From the NCBI GenBank assembly GCA_963776565.1, contig CAVZNF010000004.1, forward strand, positions 310,001 to 374,000: a stretch of DNA of 64,000 nt. The letters run 5' to 3'. The DNA is from GMQP-bins7 sp963776565 (GTDB lineage Bacteria > Actinomycetota > Thermoleophilia > Gaiellales > Gaiellaceae). This document shows positions 8,184 through 15,908 of the stretch, in pieces. The notes beneath the pieces are model-generated. The model had not been told where the DNA came from, did not search any database, and worked only from the letters and a program-made list of their open reading frames with translations. Every line of letters begins with the position of its first letter. Positions within the stretch are counted from its first letter, which is position 1. The position numbers and the translations under genes are program-made.

Positions 8184-8486
8184 CTACTCGAGAGGCTCGT
8201 TCTGGACGTTGTGCTCGGTGGCGTACGCGTCGGTCAGCGCGTTGATCTTCGCCGGATCCGGGAACGCATAGTTGATCTCGACGAAGGCGTTCCACTTGTC
8301 CGGCAGCGCATCCTCGGGAAAGATCGCCTCCACCGGGCACTCCGGTTCGCACGCCCCGCAATCGATGCACTCCTCCGGATCGATGATCAGGATCCGCTCG
8401 AACTCGTGGATGCAGTCGACCGGGCAGACATCGACGCACGAGCGGTCTTTGATGTCGATGCAGGGCTCGGCGATGATGTACGTCAC
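8184..8486 (-). CDS. fdxA: 7Fe ferredoxin (FdxA type)
   Basis: This is a 100-residue ferredoxin carrying one 3Fe-4S and one 4Fe-4S cluster, a soluble low-potential electron carrier. Cysteines are in the order expected for bacterial 7Fe ferredoxins: CIDIKDRSCVDVCPVDC followed by CIDCGACEPECPVEAI. The C-terminal extension (about residues 60-100, NAFVEINYAFPDPAKINALT) is typical of the FdxA group in actinobacteria and proteobacteria. A TAGACT box 7 nt before the GTG start suggests a leaderless mRNA. It stands alone with no adjacent redox partner gene. Confidence 0.92.
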   Translation of the reverse strand: MTYIIAEPCIDIKDRSCVDVCPVDCIHEFERILIIDPEECIDCGACEPECPVEAIFPEDALPDKWNAFVEINYAFPDPAKINALTDAYATEHNVQNEPLE

Positions 8487-8493
8487 GCGCGCG

Positions 8494-8499
8494 AGTCTA
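8494..8499 (-). promoter_or_regulatory. -10 element of fdxA
   Basis: TAGACT on the minus strand is 7 nt before the GTG start at 8486. Confidence 0.45.
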
Positions 8500-8518
8500 G
8501 CCAGGTGACCATCGGCGG

Positions 8519-8845
8519 CTACGGGGTGTCGATCGCGTCCGATCCGGTGAGCTCGCCGACCACTTCTGCGGCACGATCGACGAGCGCCGACTTCACGATC
8601 ACCTGGTCGAACCCGGCCGTATGAGCGCGCTGCAGGCCTGCCTTGTCCGTGTGGTTCGTGTACCCGAGGATCGGGATGTCCGGCCAGGCGTCGACGACCT
8701 CGTCCGGCTCGACGCGGGCGATGTCGGCGATCACGACGTCCGGGGCATGGACGCTGTCGCTCGTCACCAGACGGTGCTCGGGAAGGAGCCCCTCCAGTTT
8801 CCCGCGGAAGAAGAGGTCGACCCCGACCAGCAGGATCGTCGCCAC
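8519..8845 (-). CDS. Stand-alone receiver-like protein
   Basis: This 108-residue protein has the alternating beta/alpha pattern of a response-regulator receiver: TILLVGVDLFF (strand 1), DVVIADIAR (strand 3), IPILGYTNHTD (strand 4), VIVKSAL (strand 5 with Lys). The usual acidic pair after strand 1 is reduced to GVD, so phosphorylation competence is uncertain; the Asp in strand 3 is kept. There is no output domain. The open frame extends to 9118, but the GTG at 8845 is preferred because TAGTGT lies 7 nt before it and the longer version overlaps the divergent DUF309 gene. Confidence 0.65.
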   Translation of the reverse strand: MATILLVGVDLFFRGKLEGLLPEHRLVTSDSVHAPDVVIADIARVEPDEVVDAWPDIPILGYTNHTDKAGLQRAHTAGFDQVIVKSALVDRAAEVVGELTGSDAIDTP

Positions 8846-8889
8846 GCGCCCGACACTAGCACCCTCTGCGGACGCCGATAATCGACGCG

Positions 8890-9214
8890 ATGAGCCTCGA
8901 ACAAGGGTTGGAGCTGATCCGCGCGGGCGCGTACTTCGACGCCCACGAGGAGCTCGAAGACGAGTGGCGCGTCGCGCCCGGAAGACGAGCGCGACTTTCT
9001 TCAGGGGCTCGTCCACGTCGCGGTCGCGTGGCTGCACGCGGAGCGCGGAAATCGGCCCGGCTGCGAGCGCCAGCTCGCCAAGGCGGCGCGACGGCTCGAT
9101 CGCTACGCGCCGGAGCATCGCGGTGTCGATGTCAGCGTCGTGCTCGCAGACGTCGCGACGGCGGGAGAGCTCGTGGCCGCCGGATCGCTCGATCTCCCCG
9201 CGCCGCGCGTCTGA
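8890..9214 (+). CDS. DUF309 family protein (frameshifted at 8977-8979)
   Basis: This is a small helical protein of the DUF309 family, function unknown. The start reads MSLEQGLELIRAGAYFDAHE with the family motif YFDAHEELEDEWR. The frame then turns into arginine-rich nonsense. Deleting one C of the CCC at 8977-8979 restores ERDFLQGLVHVAVAWLHAER and GCERQLAKAARRL, and a TGA at 9212-9214, giving about 107 residues. A sequencing error is likely. The start follows a GATAAT hexamer by 7 nt. The stop abuts the convergent ccdA stop. Confidence 0.75.
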
Positions 9215-9937
9215 TCAGAAGGCAGGCTCGATCCCGAGCCACTCGAGGAAGCGATTCAGGTACACGCGCAGCACGTAGAACCGCTCGAAGAAGAGCAGGA
9301 GGCCGAGCGCAACCATGATCGCGCCCCCGCCGATCTGGATCGCGCGGTAGTGATCGCGGAGCCACCGAAACGCCGACATCGCACGCGTGAAGAGCGCCGC
9401 CGCGAGCACGAACGGGACGGCGAGCCCGAGCGAGTAGACGGCGAGGAGCGCAGCGCCCTGGAACACCGTGTCCGAGGAGCCGGCGAGCACGAGGATCGCG
9501 GCCAGCACAGGCCCGATACACGGCGCGGCGCACACGGCAAACGCGCCGCCGAGCAGCACCCGCGACCCGCGCCCTCGTGCTTCCTGCACGAGACCGGCTC
9601 CAACGAGGCGCTCCGGCCACGGCAATAGACCCATGAACGCGAGCCCGAACACCACCAGGACGAATCCCGCGATCCGCTCGAGCAGGAACTGGTCGCCGAG
9701 GATCCGTCCGCCCACCAGCGCCGCGCCGACTCCGAGCAGCACGAAGAACGCCGTGAAGCCGACGACGAACGGCACGCTGCCCGTGACGACCCGGCGCGCA
9801 GTTCCCGGCTGCCCGAGCCGATCGGCGTCGACTGCCGAGACTGCCGAGAGGTACGCGGGGACGAGCGGCAGCACGCACGGCGCGAGAAACGAGACCATCC
9901 CGGCGAGGAACGCGACCGGGATCGACGTCCAGCTCAT
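9215..9937 (-). CDS. ccdA: Cytochrome c biogenesis protein CcdA
   Basis: This 240-residue membrane protein has six predicted helices. CcdA passes reducing power from cytoplasmic thioredoxin to thioredoxin-like proteins outside the membrane. The two conserved redox cysteines are in SFLAPCVLPLVPAY (helix 1) and CAAPCIGPVLAAILVL (helix 4). Upstream on the same strand lie ccmH and a tlpA/resA-like gene, the extracytoplasmic partners expected for haem attachment to apocytochrome c. A 119-base gap with two inverted repeats separates it from ccmH, so its expression may be set separately. Confidence 0.92.
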   Translation of the reverse strand: MSWTSIPVAFLAGMVSFLAPCVLPLVPAYLSAVSAVDADRLGQPGTARRVVTGSVPFVVGFTAFFVLLGVGAALVGGRILGDQFLLERIAGFVLVVFGLAFMGLLPWPERLVGAGLVQEARGRGSRVLLGGAFAVCAAPCIGPVLAAILVLAGSSDTVFQGAALLAVYSLGLAVPFVLAAALFTRAMSAFRWLRDHYRAIQIGGGAIMVALGLLLFFERFYVLRVYLNRFLEWLGIEPAF

Positions 9938-9950
9938 GTTCTGTCCGCAA

Positions 9951-10058
9951 ATCTCGTATCTGCGGAAGCAGATCCGAGATCGCGACGACCCCTAAAGCAG
10001 CCGCTGATGCGGCCGGGGATCGCTGAGGACGTTGAACGCGAGGGCGACATCAGCGGCT
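9951..10058. repeat. Two inverted repeats in the ccmH-ccdA gap
   Basis: The first stem-loop pairs ATCTCGTATCTGC (9951-9963) with GCAGATCCGAGAT (9968-9980), with one mismatch and a GGAA loop, just upstream of ccdA. The second pairs AGCCGCTGATG (9999-10009) perfectly with CATCAGCGGCT (10048-10058), which overlaps the ccmH stop codon. They could act as a terminator after ccmH and a structured leader of ccdA. Function is inferred from position only. Confidence 0.5.
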
Positions 10059-10503
10059 AGCTGTCGAACCGGGCGAGCTCCTCGTCCACGAGGCGCTCGA
10101 GCTGCGGATCGAGGTCAGCAGCGTCGTCGGGCTCTGCGCCGCGGCGCCTGCTCCACGATCGAATCAGAAGCCCCACGACCACGGCTCCACCGACGAGCGC
10201 CGTGAGCGGCAGCAGCCAGGCGAGCAAGCCGAACCCGCCTCCCGGCGGCTCCGCGAGGACCTTCGAGCCGAATTGGGCGACGAGCGCGTCCTTGATCTCG
10301 CTCTCGGAGTCGCCGGCGGCGATGCGGACGCGGATGAACGTCTTCATCTTCTGGGCGATCGGAGCGTTCGACTGGTCGAGCGTCGTCTCGCAGACGGGGC
10401 AGACGATCTCGGCCTCGAGGTCCGCCGCGTTCGGGGGAGCCGCTGTCGCAGACCCGGCGACGACAAGCGCACCGAGCACTGCGAGCAGCGCGACTCGCAT
10501 CAC
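10057..10503 (-). CDS. ccmH: Cytochrome c maturation protein CcmH
   Basis: This is a 148-residue secreted, membrane-anchored protein. It has an N-terminal signal sequence (ALLAVLGALVVAGSATA), then the redox motif IVCPVCETTLDQSNAPIA with the CXXC that reduces apocytochrome c. A C-terminal transmembrane helix (about residues 95-115) and an acidic tail follow. The start is GTG-ATG overlapping the tlpA stop, so either codon may be used. It sits between tlpA and ccdA in what is probably one cytochrome c maturation unit. CcmF and other system I subunits are not in the window. Confidence 0.9.
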   Translation of the reverse strand: MMRVALLAVLGALVVAGSATAAPPNAADLEAEIVCPVCETTLDQSNAPIAQKMKTFIRVRIAAGDSESEIKDALVAQFGSKVLAEPPGGGFGLLAWLLPLTALVGGAVVVGLLIRSWSRRRGAEPDDAADLDPQLERLVDEELARFDS

Positions 10504-11057
10504 GACAGCGCGTCCTCGATCGCCGAGTGCAGTTGGCCGCGCTCCTCCTCCCCGTTCACCGCCCCTGCGAATGCACGCACCACGCGCCCCTCTCGGTCGA
10601 TGACGAACGTCTCGGGGAAGCCTGTCACGCCGTAGCCGTCGATCACGTCTCCTGGGCCGTCATACGCCAACGGAAACGTGAGCGCGAAGCGCTTCGCGAA
10701 GCGGCGCGCGTCGGCGCGGAAGTCCTTCGCGTCGAGCCCAACCACGACGACGCCGCGGTCGCGGTTCGCGCGCCAGACCTCCTCGAGGTAGGGAGCCTCG
10801 TCCTTGCACGGGATGCACCACGACGCCCAGACATTGAGGACGACCGCCTTCCCGCGCAACGACGACAGCTGGATCTCGCCGTCCTGGTCGAGACGCTCGA
10901 GGGTGAAGTCGGGCGCCGACGGCAACTCGCCCGCGTTCGCCTTCTTCGACAGGTCGCCGCCCTCGTCGTGCAGAAGCGACCACGCGAGGAGGATGAAGAG
11001 GAGCGCGACGAGGCCGATGGCCACGCCCTGGGCCACGAGCCGGGTACGAGACCTCAC
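10500..11057 (-). CDS. TlpA/ResA-like thiol-disulfide oxidoreductase
   Basis: This 185-residue protein has an N-terminal membrane anchor (VAIGLVALLFILLAWSLL) and an extracytoplasmic thioredoxin fold. The active site is WASWCIPCKDEAP, and the cis-Pro region is GVTGFPETFVIDREG. It should reduce haem-binding cysteines of apocytochrome c, taking electrons from CcdA. The frame is open to 11306, but the GTG at 11057 is right for a membrane-anchored ResA and lies 2 bases after the upstream L,D-transpeptidase stop. The stop overlaps the ccmH start. Confidence 0.9.
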   Translation of the reverse strand: MRSRTRLVAQGVAIGLVALLFILLAWSLLHDEGGDLSKKANAGELPSAPDFTLERLDQDGEIQLSSLRGKAVVLNVWASWCIPCKDEAPYLEEVWRANRDRGVVVVGLDAKDFRADARRFAKRFALTFPLAYDGPGDVIDGYGVTGFPETFVIDREGRVVRAFAGAVNGEEERGQLHSAIEDALS

Positions 11058-11059
11058 GA

Positions 11060-12136
11060 CTACTTGTCGATGATGAAGACCGGCGTGCCGACCTTCACGT
11101 GCTGGAAGAGCCATTCGGCGTCCGGAATCCGCATGCGGATGCAGCCGTGCGACGCCGAGTAGCCGATCGACGCCGCGTCCGGCGTGCCGTGGATGCCGAC
11201 GTATGGCTCCGAAAGACCCATCCAGCGCGTCCCGAGCGGGTTGCCGGGACCGGGTGGAACCGGCTCGGAGTCCTTCGCCCACGGAGAAGGCGGTGGGTAC
11301 CACCATGGGTTCCGCTGCAAATTGGCGATCTCGAACGTGCCGAGCGGCGTCGGATACTCGGCGCGGCCGGTCGCGACGCCGAACCAGCGCACGTACTTGG
11401 CCTCGTCGAAGAAGAGCAGGCGGTTCGAGCCGCGGAGGATGACGACTGCCTCGTCGAGGTCGGCCGACTTGACCTTCGGCTTCGTGATGTCGTACGGCAG
11501 CCGGATCGGCGCGCGGCTGTTCGTGGCGAGCGCTGTCCTGATGGATCGTCCGGTCGCGAGAAGCTTGAGGCGACGCCCCTCCTGAGACTCGATCGCGCGC
11601 GGCTTCACGCCGTCGAGCGCGATACGCGCGTCGCGCGCCTTCCGGTCGATCCCGTGTCCGAGGCGCTCCACGTACGTGCGGACGCGAGCCTGCGATACGT
11701 CGACGTCGAGCGGGACGATCGCGCCGGGGCGGGCGAGGTGCGCGCGGCGGATCGCCTTCGGCACGTTGGCCTTCGCGCCGAGACCCGTCGGCGCGAGCTC
11801 GATCGTGCGCGTCTCGTCCACGACGAGCGCGAGCGGGCGCGCGTATGCCCTCGTGACAGCCTTGCCCGCCTGATACGGCATGAGCCCGCCGACCCTGACG
11901 CCGCCGACGGTGACGCCGAAGGCGATCGGTGCGGGTCGCGACGGCGGCGGCGGAGGTGGAATCGGGGGCTCCGTGGGCGGAGGCTGCGTGGTGGTAGTCG
12001 GTGGCGGCTCGGTCGTCTGACCCGGAGAGCTCGTTCCGGCGCCCGCGGTCGCGGCCAGACCGAACGCGGCGGCGAGTCCGAGAAGTGCGCAGGCGACGAA
12101 GAGCGCTGCGCCGATGGTGCGAGCCGACGCTTTCAC
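11060..12136 (-). CDS. L,D-transpeptidase (YkuD) with VanW-type PG-binding domain
   Basis: This is a 358-residue exported cell-wall enzyme. Order: signal sequence (about residues 8-30), a Pro/Thr-rich linker, a PG_binding_4 domain (about 75-200, GVTVGGVRVGGLMPYQAGKA), then a C-terminal YkuD domain with the catalytic HGTPDAASIGYSASHGCIRM. YkuD enzymes form 3-3 cross-links in peptidoglycan or attach proteins to it. The GTG at 12136 overlaps the TGA of the GDPD gene, and TACACT lies 6 nt upstream. The longer frame to 13138 is only antisense noise. Confidence 0.92.
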   Translation of the reverse strand: MKASARTIGAALFVACALLGLAAAFGLAATAGAGTSSPGQTTEPPPTTTTQPPPTEPPIPPPPPPSRPAPIAFGVTVGGVRVGGLMPYQAGKAVTRAYARPLALVVDETRTIELAPTGLGAKANVPKAIRRAHLARPGAIVPLDVDVSQARVRTYVERLGHGIDRKARDARIALDGVKPRAIESQEGRRLKLLATGRSIRTALATNSRAPIRLPYDITKPKVKSADLDEAVVILRGSNRLLFFDEAKYVRWFGVATGRAEYPTPLGTFEIANLQRNPWWYPPPSPWAKDSEPVPPGPGNPLGTRWMGLSEPYVGIHGTPDAASIGYSASHGCIRMRIPDAEWLFQHVKVGTPVFIIDK

Positions 12137-12868
12137 GTTTCCAGTGTAGACACGAACATCGGCGTGAATATGCGCGGATCGTTCGTCACAACCGCGTCTA
12201 CGCCGGCAGCGTCGACCCGCGCGAGATCCTCGGGGCGGTCGACCGTCCAGGCGACGACGGCCGCGCCCCTCGCGTGCGCCGCGCGGACGCACGCGCTCGT
12301 GATGACCGAGTGATGGATGACGACCGCGTCCGCTCGCGTGTAAGCGAGCAGCGGACGTACCACCGATGGCGTGATGCGCCGCAGCGCGCCGAGCCCAACG
12401 CGAGCCGCACTCGTGCCGCGACCCGCGTCGGAGATCCCGAGGACGCTCCGCGGAATCGTGATTCCGGTCCGGATGTCGCTGTCCGCCTCGGCGATCGCGC
12501 GAGCGGTCGCCAGGTAGTACGAGCTCACGAACGTCCTGCCCGCGAGGCCGTGCCGCCGCACGGCAGCGACGACGTCCCGCTCGCGGCGCGTCAGCTTGAG
12601 ATCGAGGTGAACGCCCGTATCGGGCGCCTCTTCCACGAAGAAGCGCAGCGCGTCGTCGAGCGTCGGCGTCTCGGGCACCATCTCTTCGTACGAGTGCGAG
12701 ACGACGAGCTCGCCGCTCGGGACGAGCGAGGACGTCGAACTCGACGAGGTCGACACCGACCTCCACCGCAGCCCGAAACGAGCTCAGCGTGTTCTCAGGG
12801 GCCAGCGTCGCCGCGCCCCTGTGCCCGATGCGCAGCGGCCGCCCTCCGCGTCGCTCGATGGAGATCAC
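12133..12868 (-). CDS. Glycerophosphodiester phosphodiesterase (frameshifted at 12719-12721)
   Basis: GDPD enzymes hydrolyse glycerophosphodiesters to glycerol-3-phosphate and an alcohol. The N-terminal part starts at the GTG at 12868, overlapping the spermidine synthase stop (GTGA). It reads RIGHRGAATLAPENTLSSF, containing the catalytic HRG and the PENT motif, up to VDLVEFDVLARP. The rest lies in another frame: SGELVVSHSYEEM, VHLDLKLT, AWTVDRPEDLARV, DAVVTNDP. Removing one base of the GGG at 12719-12721 joins them into about 244 residues. The intact domain pattern on both sides points to a consensus error, not a pseudogene. Confidence 0.82.
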
Positions 12869-14415
12869 GGCGTCGGCCTCGTCGGCAGGTAGTCCTCCTC
12901 GAGCCGGCCGCCCTGGGCGGCGTACGAGACGATCATCCGGTCGGTGAGCCACTCGACCGGCGCGCGGTCGTCGGTCCATGGCCGGCTGGAGACGCCGACG
13001 GGTCGCGCATCGCGCGCGAGCAGCGCGCGAAGCGACGCGAGCTCGCGCGGCCCGTCCGCGAGCCTGCGTCGGAATTCGGCTGCGGCGAGCGGCTCGGTGA
13101 ATCCGAGCACGAAGGTGTTGAAGCGAAGCGCGGGCCACTCGAGGACCTCCGGGAAATCGGCGGCGAGCGTGCCTCCTACGCCGGCGACAAGCCGCTTGTC
13201 GTCGGGGACCGCCGCGACGTTGAGCGCGACGATCCCGCCCGGCGTCAGGTGATCGCGGACGAGACGGAAGAACTCGCGGGTCGCGAGGTAGAACGGGACA
13301 TACGGCTGCCGATACGCGTCGACGACGATGAGGTCGTAGAGCTCGTCCGTCGAGCGCAGGAACGGTCGGGCGTCGACCTCATGCACCACGAGCCGAGGGT
13401 TGTCGCCCATGCCGAAGTACCGAAAGCCGATCCGACTAACGGCGGGATCGAGCTCGACGCCGTCGACCTGCGCCTGGGGGTAGTACACCCCGAGCGCGCG
13501 CGCGGTCGTCCCCCCGGCGTTGCCGAGAATCGCGACACGCTCGAGCGGACGGCCGAGGAGAGGAGGCAGGGCGAGATACGCGTCCCACTCCCCACCCGTC
13601 AGGACGGAGTCGGCCCGCCAGACGGAGTGGATTGCGACCCCCTCGTTCAGGTGCAGGACGCGCCGGCCGTCGGGCCGTTCGACGACGCCGATGTACTGGT
13701 AGGGAGATGTTTCCTCGTGGATCAAGCCCGCCTCGGCTTTGATCGCGCCCGGCGACACGACGAGCAGCCCCGCAATCAGCGCAGTGGCGAGGAGGTAGCG
13801 CGCTCCCAACATGAAGCAGGACGTCGCGGCGACAAGCACGGCGATCACGAGGAACGTGCGCTGGGTCCCGATCGCCGGGATGAGGACGAGCGCCGGAAGG
13901 AAGGTTCCGACCAGTGAGCCCGCGGTCGACAGCGCGTACAGCCGCCCTGCCACCGCACCGGCCGTCGCGATCGACGAGACGGCGAGCCTGATCGCGAATG
14001 GCGAGACCATCCCGAGGAGGACGACGGGCGGGGCGCAGAGCAGCAACACGGCGAGGAAGCTCCCGATCACCGCGCCCGCTGACGCAGTGTCGAGGCCTTG
14101 GACCGTGAAGTCGAGGAACGGCTTCGCGGCGAACGGGATCACCGCGATGAACACGGCGGCGGCGAGCACGATCGCTCCGAGCAGCCTCGGCTCGGGCCGA
14201 CGATCCGCCAGACGCCCACCGAGCCAGTAGCCGAGCGCGAGCGCGCCGAGGACGATCCCGATGAGGTTCGCCCAGACGATCGTGGACGAGCCGAAGTAGG
14301 GCGCGAGCAAGCGGGATGCGGTGATCTCGGTGGCGAGCGCGCCGATCCCGGCGCCGAACACAAGCGCGCCGAGCGCGAACCCCCCGGGCCTCTCCCCGGC
14401 CGCGATGTCGGTCAT
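12865..14415 (-). CDS. Membrane-fused spermidine synthase-like protein
   Basis: This 516-residue protein has about seven N-terminal transmembrane helices (residues about 14-235) followed by a Rossmann-fold spermidine-synthase-like domain. AILGNAGGTTARALGVYYP is the SAM-site glycine loop, DGVELDPAVSRIG follows strand 2, and DLIVVDAYRQPYVPFYL follows. Many such fused proteins are annotated as polyamine aminopropyltransferases, but the usual acidic gate residues are not obvious, so the substrate is open. Its start abuts a small membrane-protein gene and its stop overlaps the GDPD start. Confidence 0.82.
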   Translation of the reverse strand: MTDIAAGERPGGFALGALVFGAGIGALATEITASRLLAPYFGSSTIVWANLIGIVLGALALGYWLGGRLADRRPEPRLLGAIVLAAAVFIAVIPFAAKPFLDFTVQGLDTASAGAVIGSFLAVLLLCAPPVVLLGMVSPFAIRLAVSSIATAGAVAGRLYALSTAGSLVGTFLPALVLIPAIGTQRTFLVIAVLVAATSCFMLGARYLLATALIAGLLVVSPGAIKAEAGLIHEETSPYQYIGVVERPDGRRVLHLNEGVAIHSVWRADSVLTGGEWDAYLALPPLLGRPLERVAILGNAGGTTARALGVYYPQAQVDGVELDPAVSRIGFRYFGMGDNPRLVVHEVDARPFLRSTDELYDLIVVDAYRQPYVPFYLATREFFRLVRDHLTPGGIVALNVAAVPDDKRLVAGVGGTLAADFPEVLEWPALRFNTFVLGFTEPLAAAEFRRRLADGPRELASLRALLARDARPVGVSSRPWTDDRAPVEWLTDRMIVSYAAQGGRLEEDYLPTRPTP

Positions 14416-14661
14416 CTACAGGCCGAAGACGCGCTCGATCTCACCGAGCGTTCGCGCCGCGAGCACGGCCGCAACCACGACGACGAGCGCGAGAACGAGC
14501 CAGAAGCGGACACCCGCCCAGCGCTTCTCACGATGCCTGCGAGCTCTCGCCGCCCGCTTGGCGCGGTGGTGCAGATACGAGCGCGGGATCGCGTCCGGAT
14601 CGAGTGGGGGCTCGTCCTCGACGAGTGGCGGTTGCTGGATCGACCGAGCTGGACGGGCCAC
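14416..14661 (-). CDS. Small single-pass membrane protein
   Basis: This is an 81-residue protein with a basic, arginine-rich cytoplasmic half (RAKRAARARRHREKRW) and one transmembrane helix (about residues 51-70). No family recognised. The GTG start is 6 nt after TAGAAT (14668-14673), a leaderless-type promoter, and the stop lies directly against the ATG of the spermidine synthase-like gene. It is probably the first gene of the minus-strand run down to ccdA. Confidence 0.6.
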   Translation of the reverse strand: MARPARSIQQPPLVEDEPPLDPDAIPRSYLHHRAKRAARARRHREKRWAGVRFWLVLALVVVVAAVLAARTLGEIERVFGL

Positions 14662-14721
14662 GAGTGAATTCTAGGAACCGGATTCCGTCACGTGAAGCCT
14701 GTCCCGTCGGTAGGAGGTCAT

Positions 14722-15180
14722 ATGCTTCACGCGATGGAGCGCCCGAGAGGACGTGGACGCATGTCGTTGCCGGGTTCCGGGGAGCTCTCCGGCATGGGCG
14801 GACGCCTCACGTTCCTCTTCGGATTGCTCCTGGCCGTCTCTGCGCTGACCGGGTGGTACTCGGGCGACGGCAACGGCACGACGGTGTCCGTGATCGGCTG
14901 GCACACCGGCACGATCGGGAAGATCGTGCTGTTCCTCGGTCTCGCGGCCGTCGTCCTCGTCGTCGTGCGCGAGGCGGGCGTGAGCATGCCCGCGTCGGTG
15001 CCCGAGAGCCTCGTCTCGATCGGCATCGGCTCGATCGCCACGATCCTCGTCCTGGTTCGCATCGTCTCGATCCCCGACAGCTTCTTCTTCGCGAGCCGCG
15101 GGATCGGCATCTGGATCAGCCTCGCCTGCGCCGTCGGGATCATCCTCGCCGGGCTGCTCGAAGCATCCGACGAGCTGTAG
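14722..15180 (+). CDS. Hypothetical membrane protein, four helices
   Basis: This is a 152-residue protein with a short basic N-terminus (ERPRGRGRMSLPG) and about four hydrophobic segments. Family not recognised. The frame opens at 14692, but the ATG at 14722 has a strong ribosome-binding site, GGAGG, 4 nt upstream. The gene is divergent from the 81-residue membrane-protein gene. Its TAG stop codon is the first triplet of the left arm of a 165-bp nested palindrome. Confidence 0.65.
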   Translation: MLHAMERPRGRGRMSLPGSGELSGMGGRLTFLFGLLLAVSALTGWYSGDGNGTTVSVIGWHTGTIGKIVLFLGLAAVVLVVVREAGVSMPASVPESLVSIGIGSIATILVLVRIVSIPDSFFFASRGIGIWISLACAVGIILAGLLEASDEL

Positions 15181-15342
15181 ATGCCTGACCGGAAATTGGC
15201 GCACGGTCGGGGGCAGCTACGACCAAGCCGGGCGTCGCACGTACGAGTCACGCAGGCTGAAGCCTGCGTGACTCGCGGGTGCCGATCCCGCGCCGCGTCG
15301 TAGCTGTCAGCCGGCTCGCGTGAATTTCCGGTCAGGCATCTA
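15178..15342. repeat. 165-bp nested palindromic element between convergent genes
   Basis: Three inverted repeats are nested about one centre. The outer arms are perfect 20-mers: TAGATGCCTGACCGGAAATT (15178-15197) and its reverse complement (15323-15342). The middle arms are CAGCTACGAC (15214-15223) and GTCGTAGCTG (15297-15306). The inner hairpin has a 15-bp perfect stem (15244-15258 and 15261-15275) with a 2-nt GA loop. The whole sequence can fold into one long stem with interior loops. It fills the gap between two convergent genes and carries the stop codon of one. It may be a MITE/REP-like repeat or a large bidirectional terminator. Confidence 0.8.
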
Positions 15343-15343
15343 G

Positions 15344-15589
15344 TCAGGGAGTCGTGACCGTGACGGTCACCGTGCTGGGCGGCGCGTCTTGTGGAAGAGG
15401 CGTGAGCGTGCGGACGATCGTCTCGGGGCCACTTGGCTTCGGCCGCTCGTCGAGCGTCCGCGCAAATGCGATTCCGAGCAGAAACACCAGCACGGCGCCG
15501 ATCACGATCAGCGCAGCACGGAGCATCGGGCGCCGACGTCTTTCACGCCCGTGGCCCGTCTCGCGACTCGGTCGCTCGAGCATCGTCAC
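15344..15589 (-). CDS. Small membrane-anchored protein
   Basis: This 81-residue protein has one transmembrane helix (about residues 22-42, MLRAALIVIGAVLVFLLGIA) preceded by an arginine cluster and followed by a Pro/Thr-rich tail ending TVTVTVTTP. No family recognised. The GTG at 15589 overlaps the TGA of the preceding gene (GTGA), and is chosen over the ATG 6 bases later. The TGA stop lies one base after the right arm of the nested palindrome. Confidence 0.6.
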   Translation of the reverse strand: MTMLERPSRETGHGRERRRRPMLRAALIVIGAVLVFLLGIAFARTLDERPKPSGPETIVRTLTPLPQDAPPSTVTVTVTTP

Positions 15590-15897
15590 GGTGCGTAGTC
15601 CACGGCCCCACGCGCGTAGACGTGGAAGGCCGCGCCCTCGACCAACGCCAGCGTGCGGGGCCATCCCGGGGCGCCCTGTTCCGACAGCACGTCGTGCGCC
15701 CAGCCATCGGCGCTCGAGTACGCGTCGGCGAGCTCGCGGAGCGTGAACGTGCCGCCGACTCGTCGCCGGAGCTCCGTCGTGATCACGTCGAGCTGAGACC
15801 GCAGGCGCTCCTCGAGCACCGGGTCACGCGCCATGGCGGCGACGTCGCGGTATGCGAGCTCCCACTCCAGTCGTGCGCTCTCGACGTCTGCCGACAC
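15586..15897 (-). CDS. Hypothetical helical protein downstream of DUF501
   Basis: This is a 103-residue, mostly helical, acidic protein starting VSADVESARLEWELAYRDVA. No family recognised. The frame is open to 16416, but the upstream part is antisense-like shadow of the DUF501 gene. The GTG at 15897 lies 11 bases after the DUF501 stop. It sits in a row with DUF501 and divIC and probably shares their transcript. Confidence 0.6.
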   Translation of the reverse strand: MSADVESARLEWELAYRDVAAMARDPVLEERLRSQLDVITTELRRRVGGTFTLRELADAYSSADGWAHDVLSEQGAPGWPRTLALVEGAAFHVYARGAVDYAP

Positions 15898-15908
15898 GAG
15901 GCGGCAGA

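Noticed and set aside
11060..13138. A 692-residue minus-strand frame covering the L,D-transpeptidase and upstream DNA
   Set aside because: Only the part from 12136 has protein character; the rest is the wrong frame of the GDPD and spermidine synthase genes, and Arg-rich.
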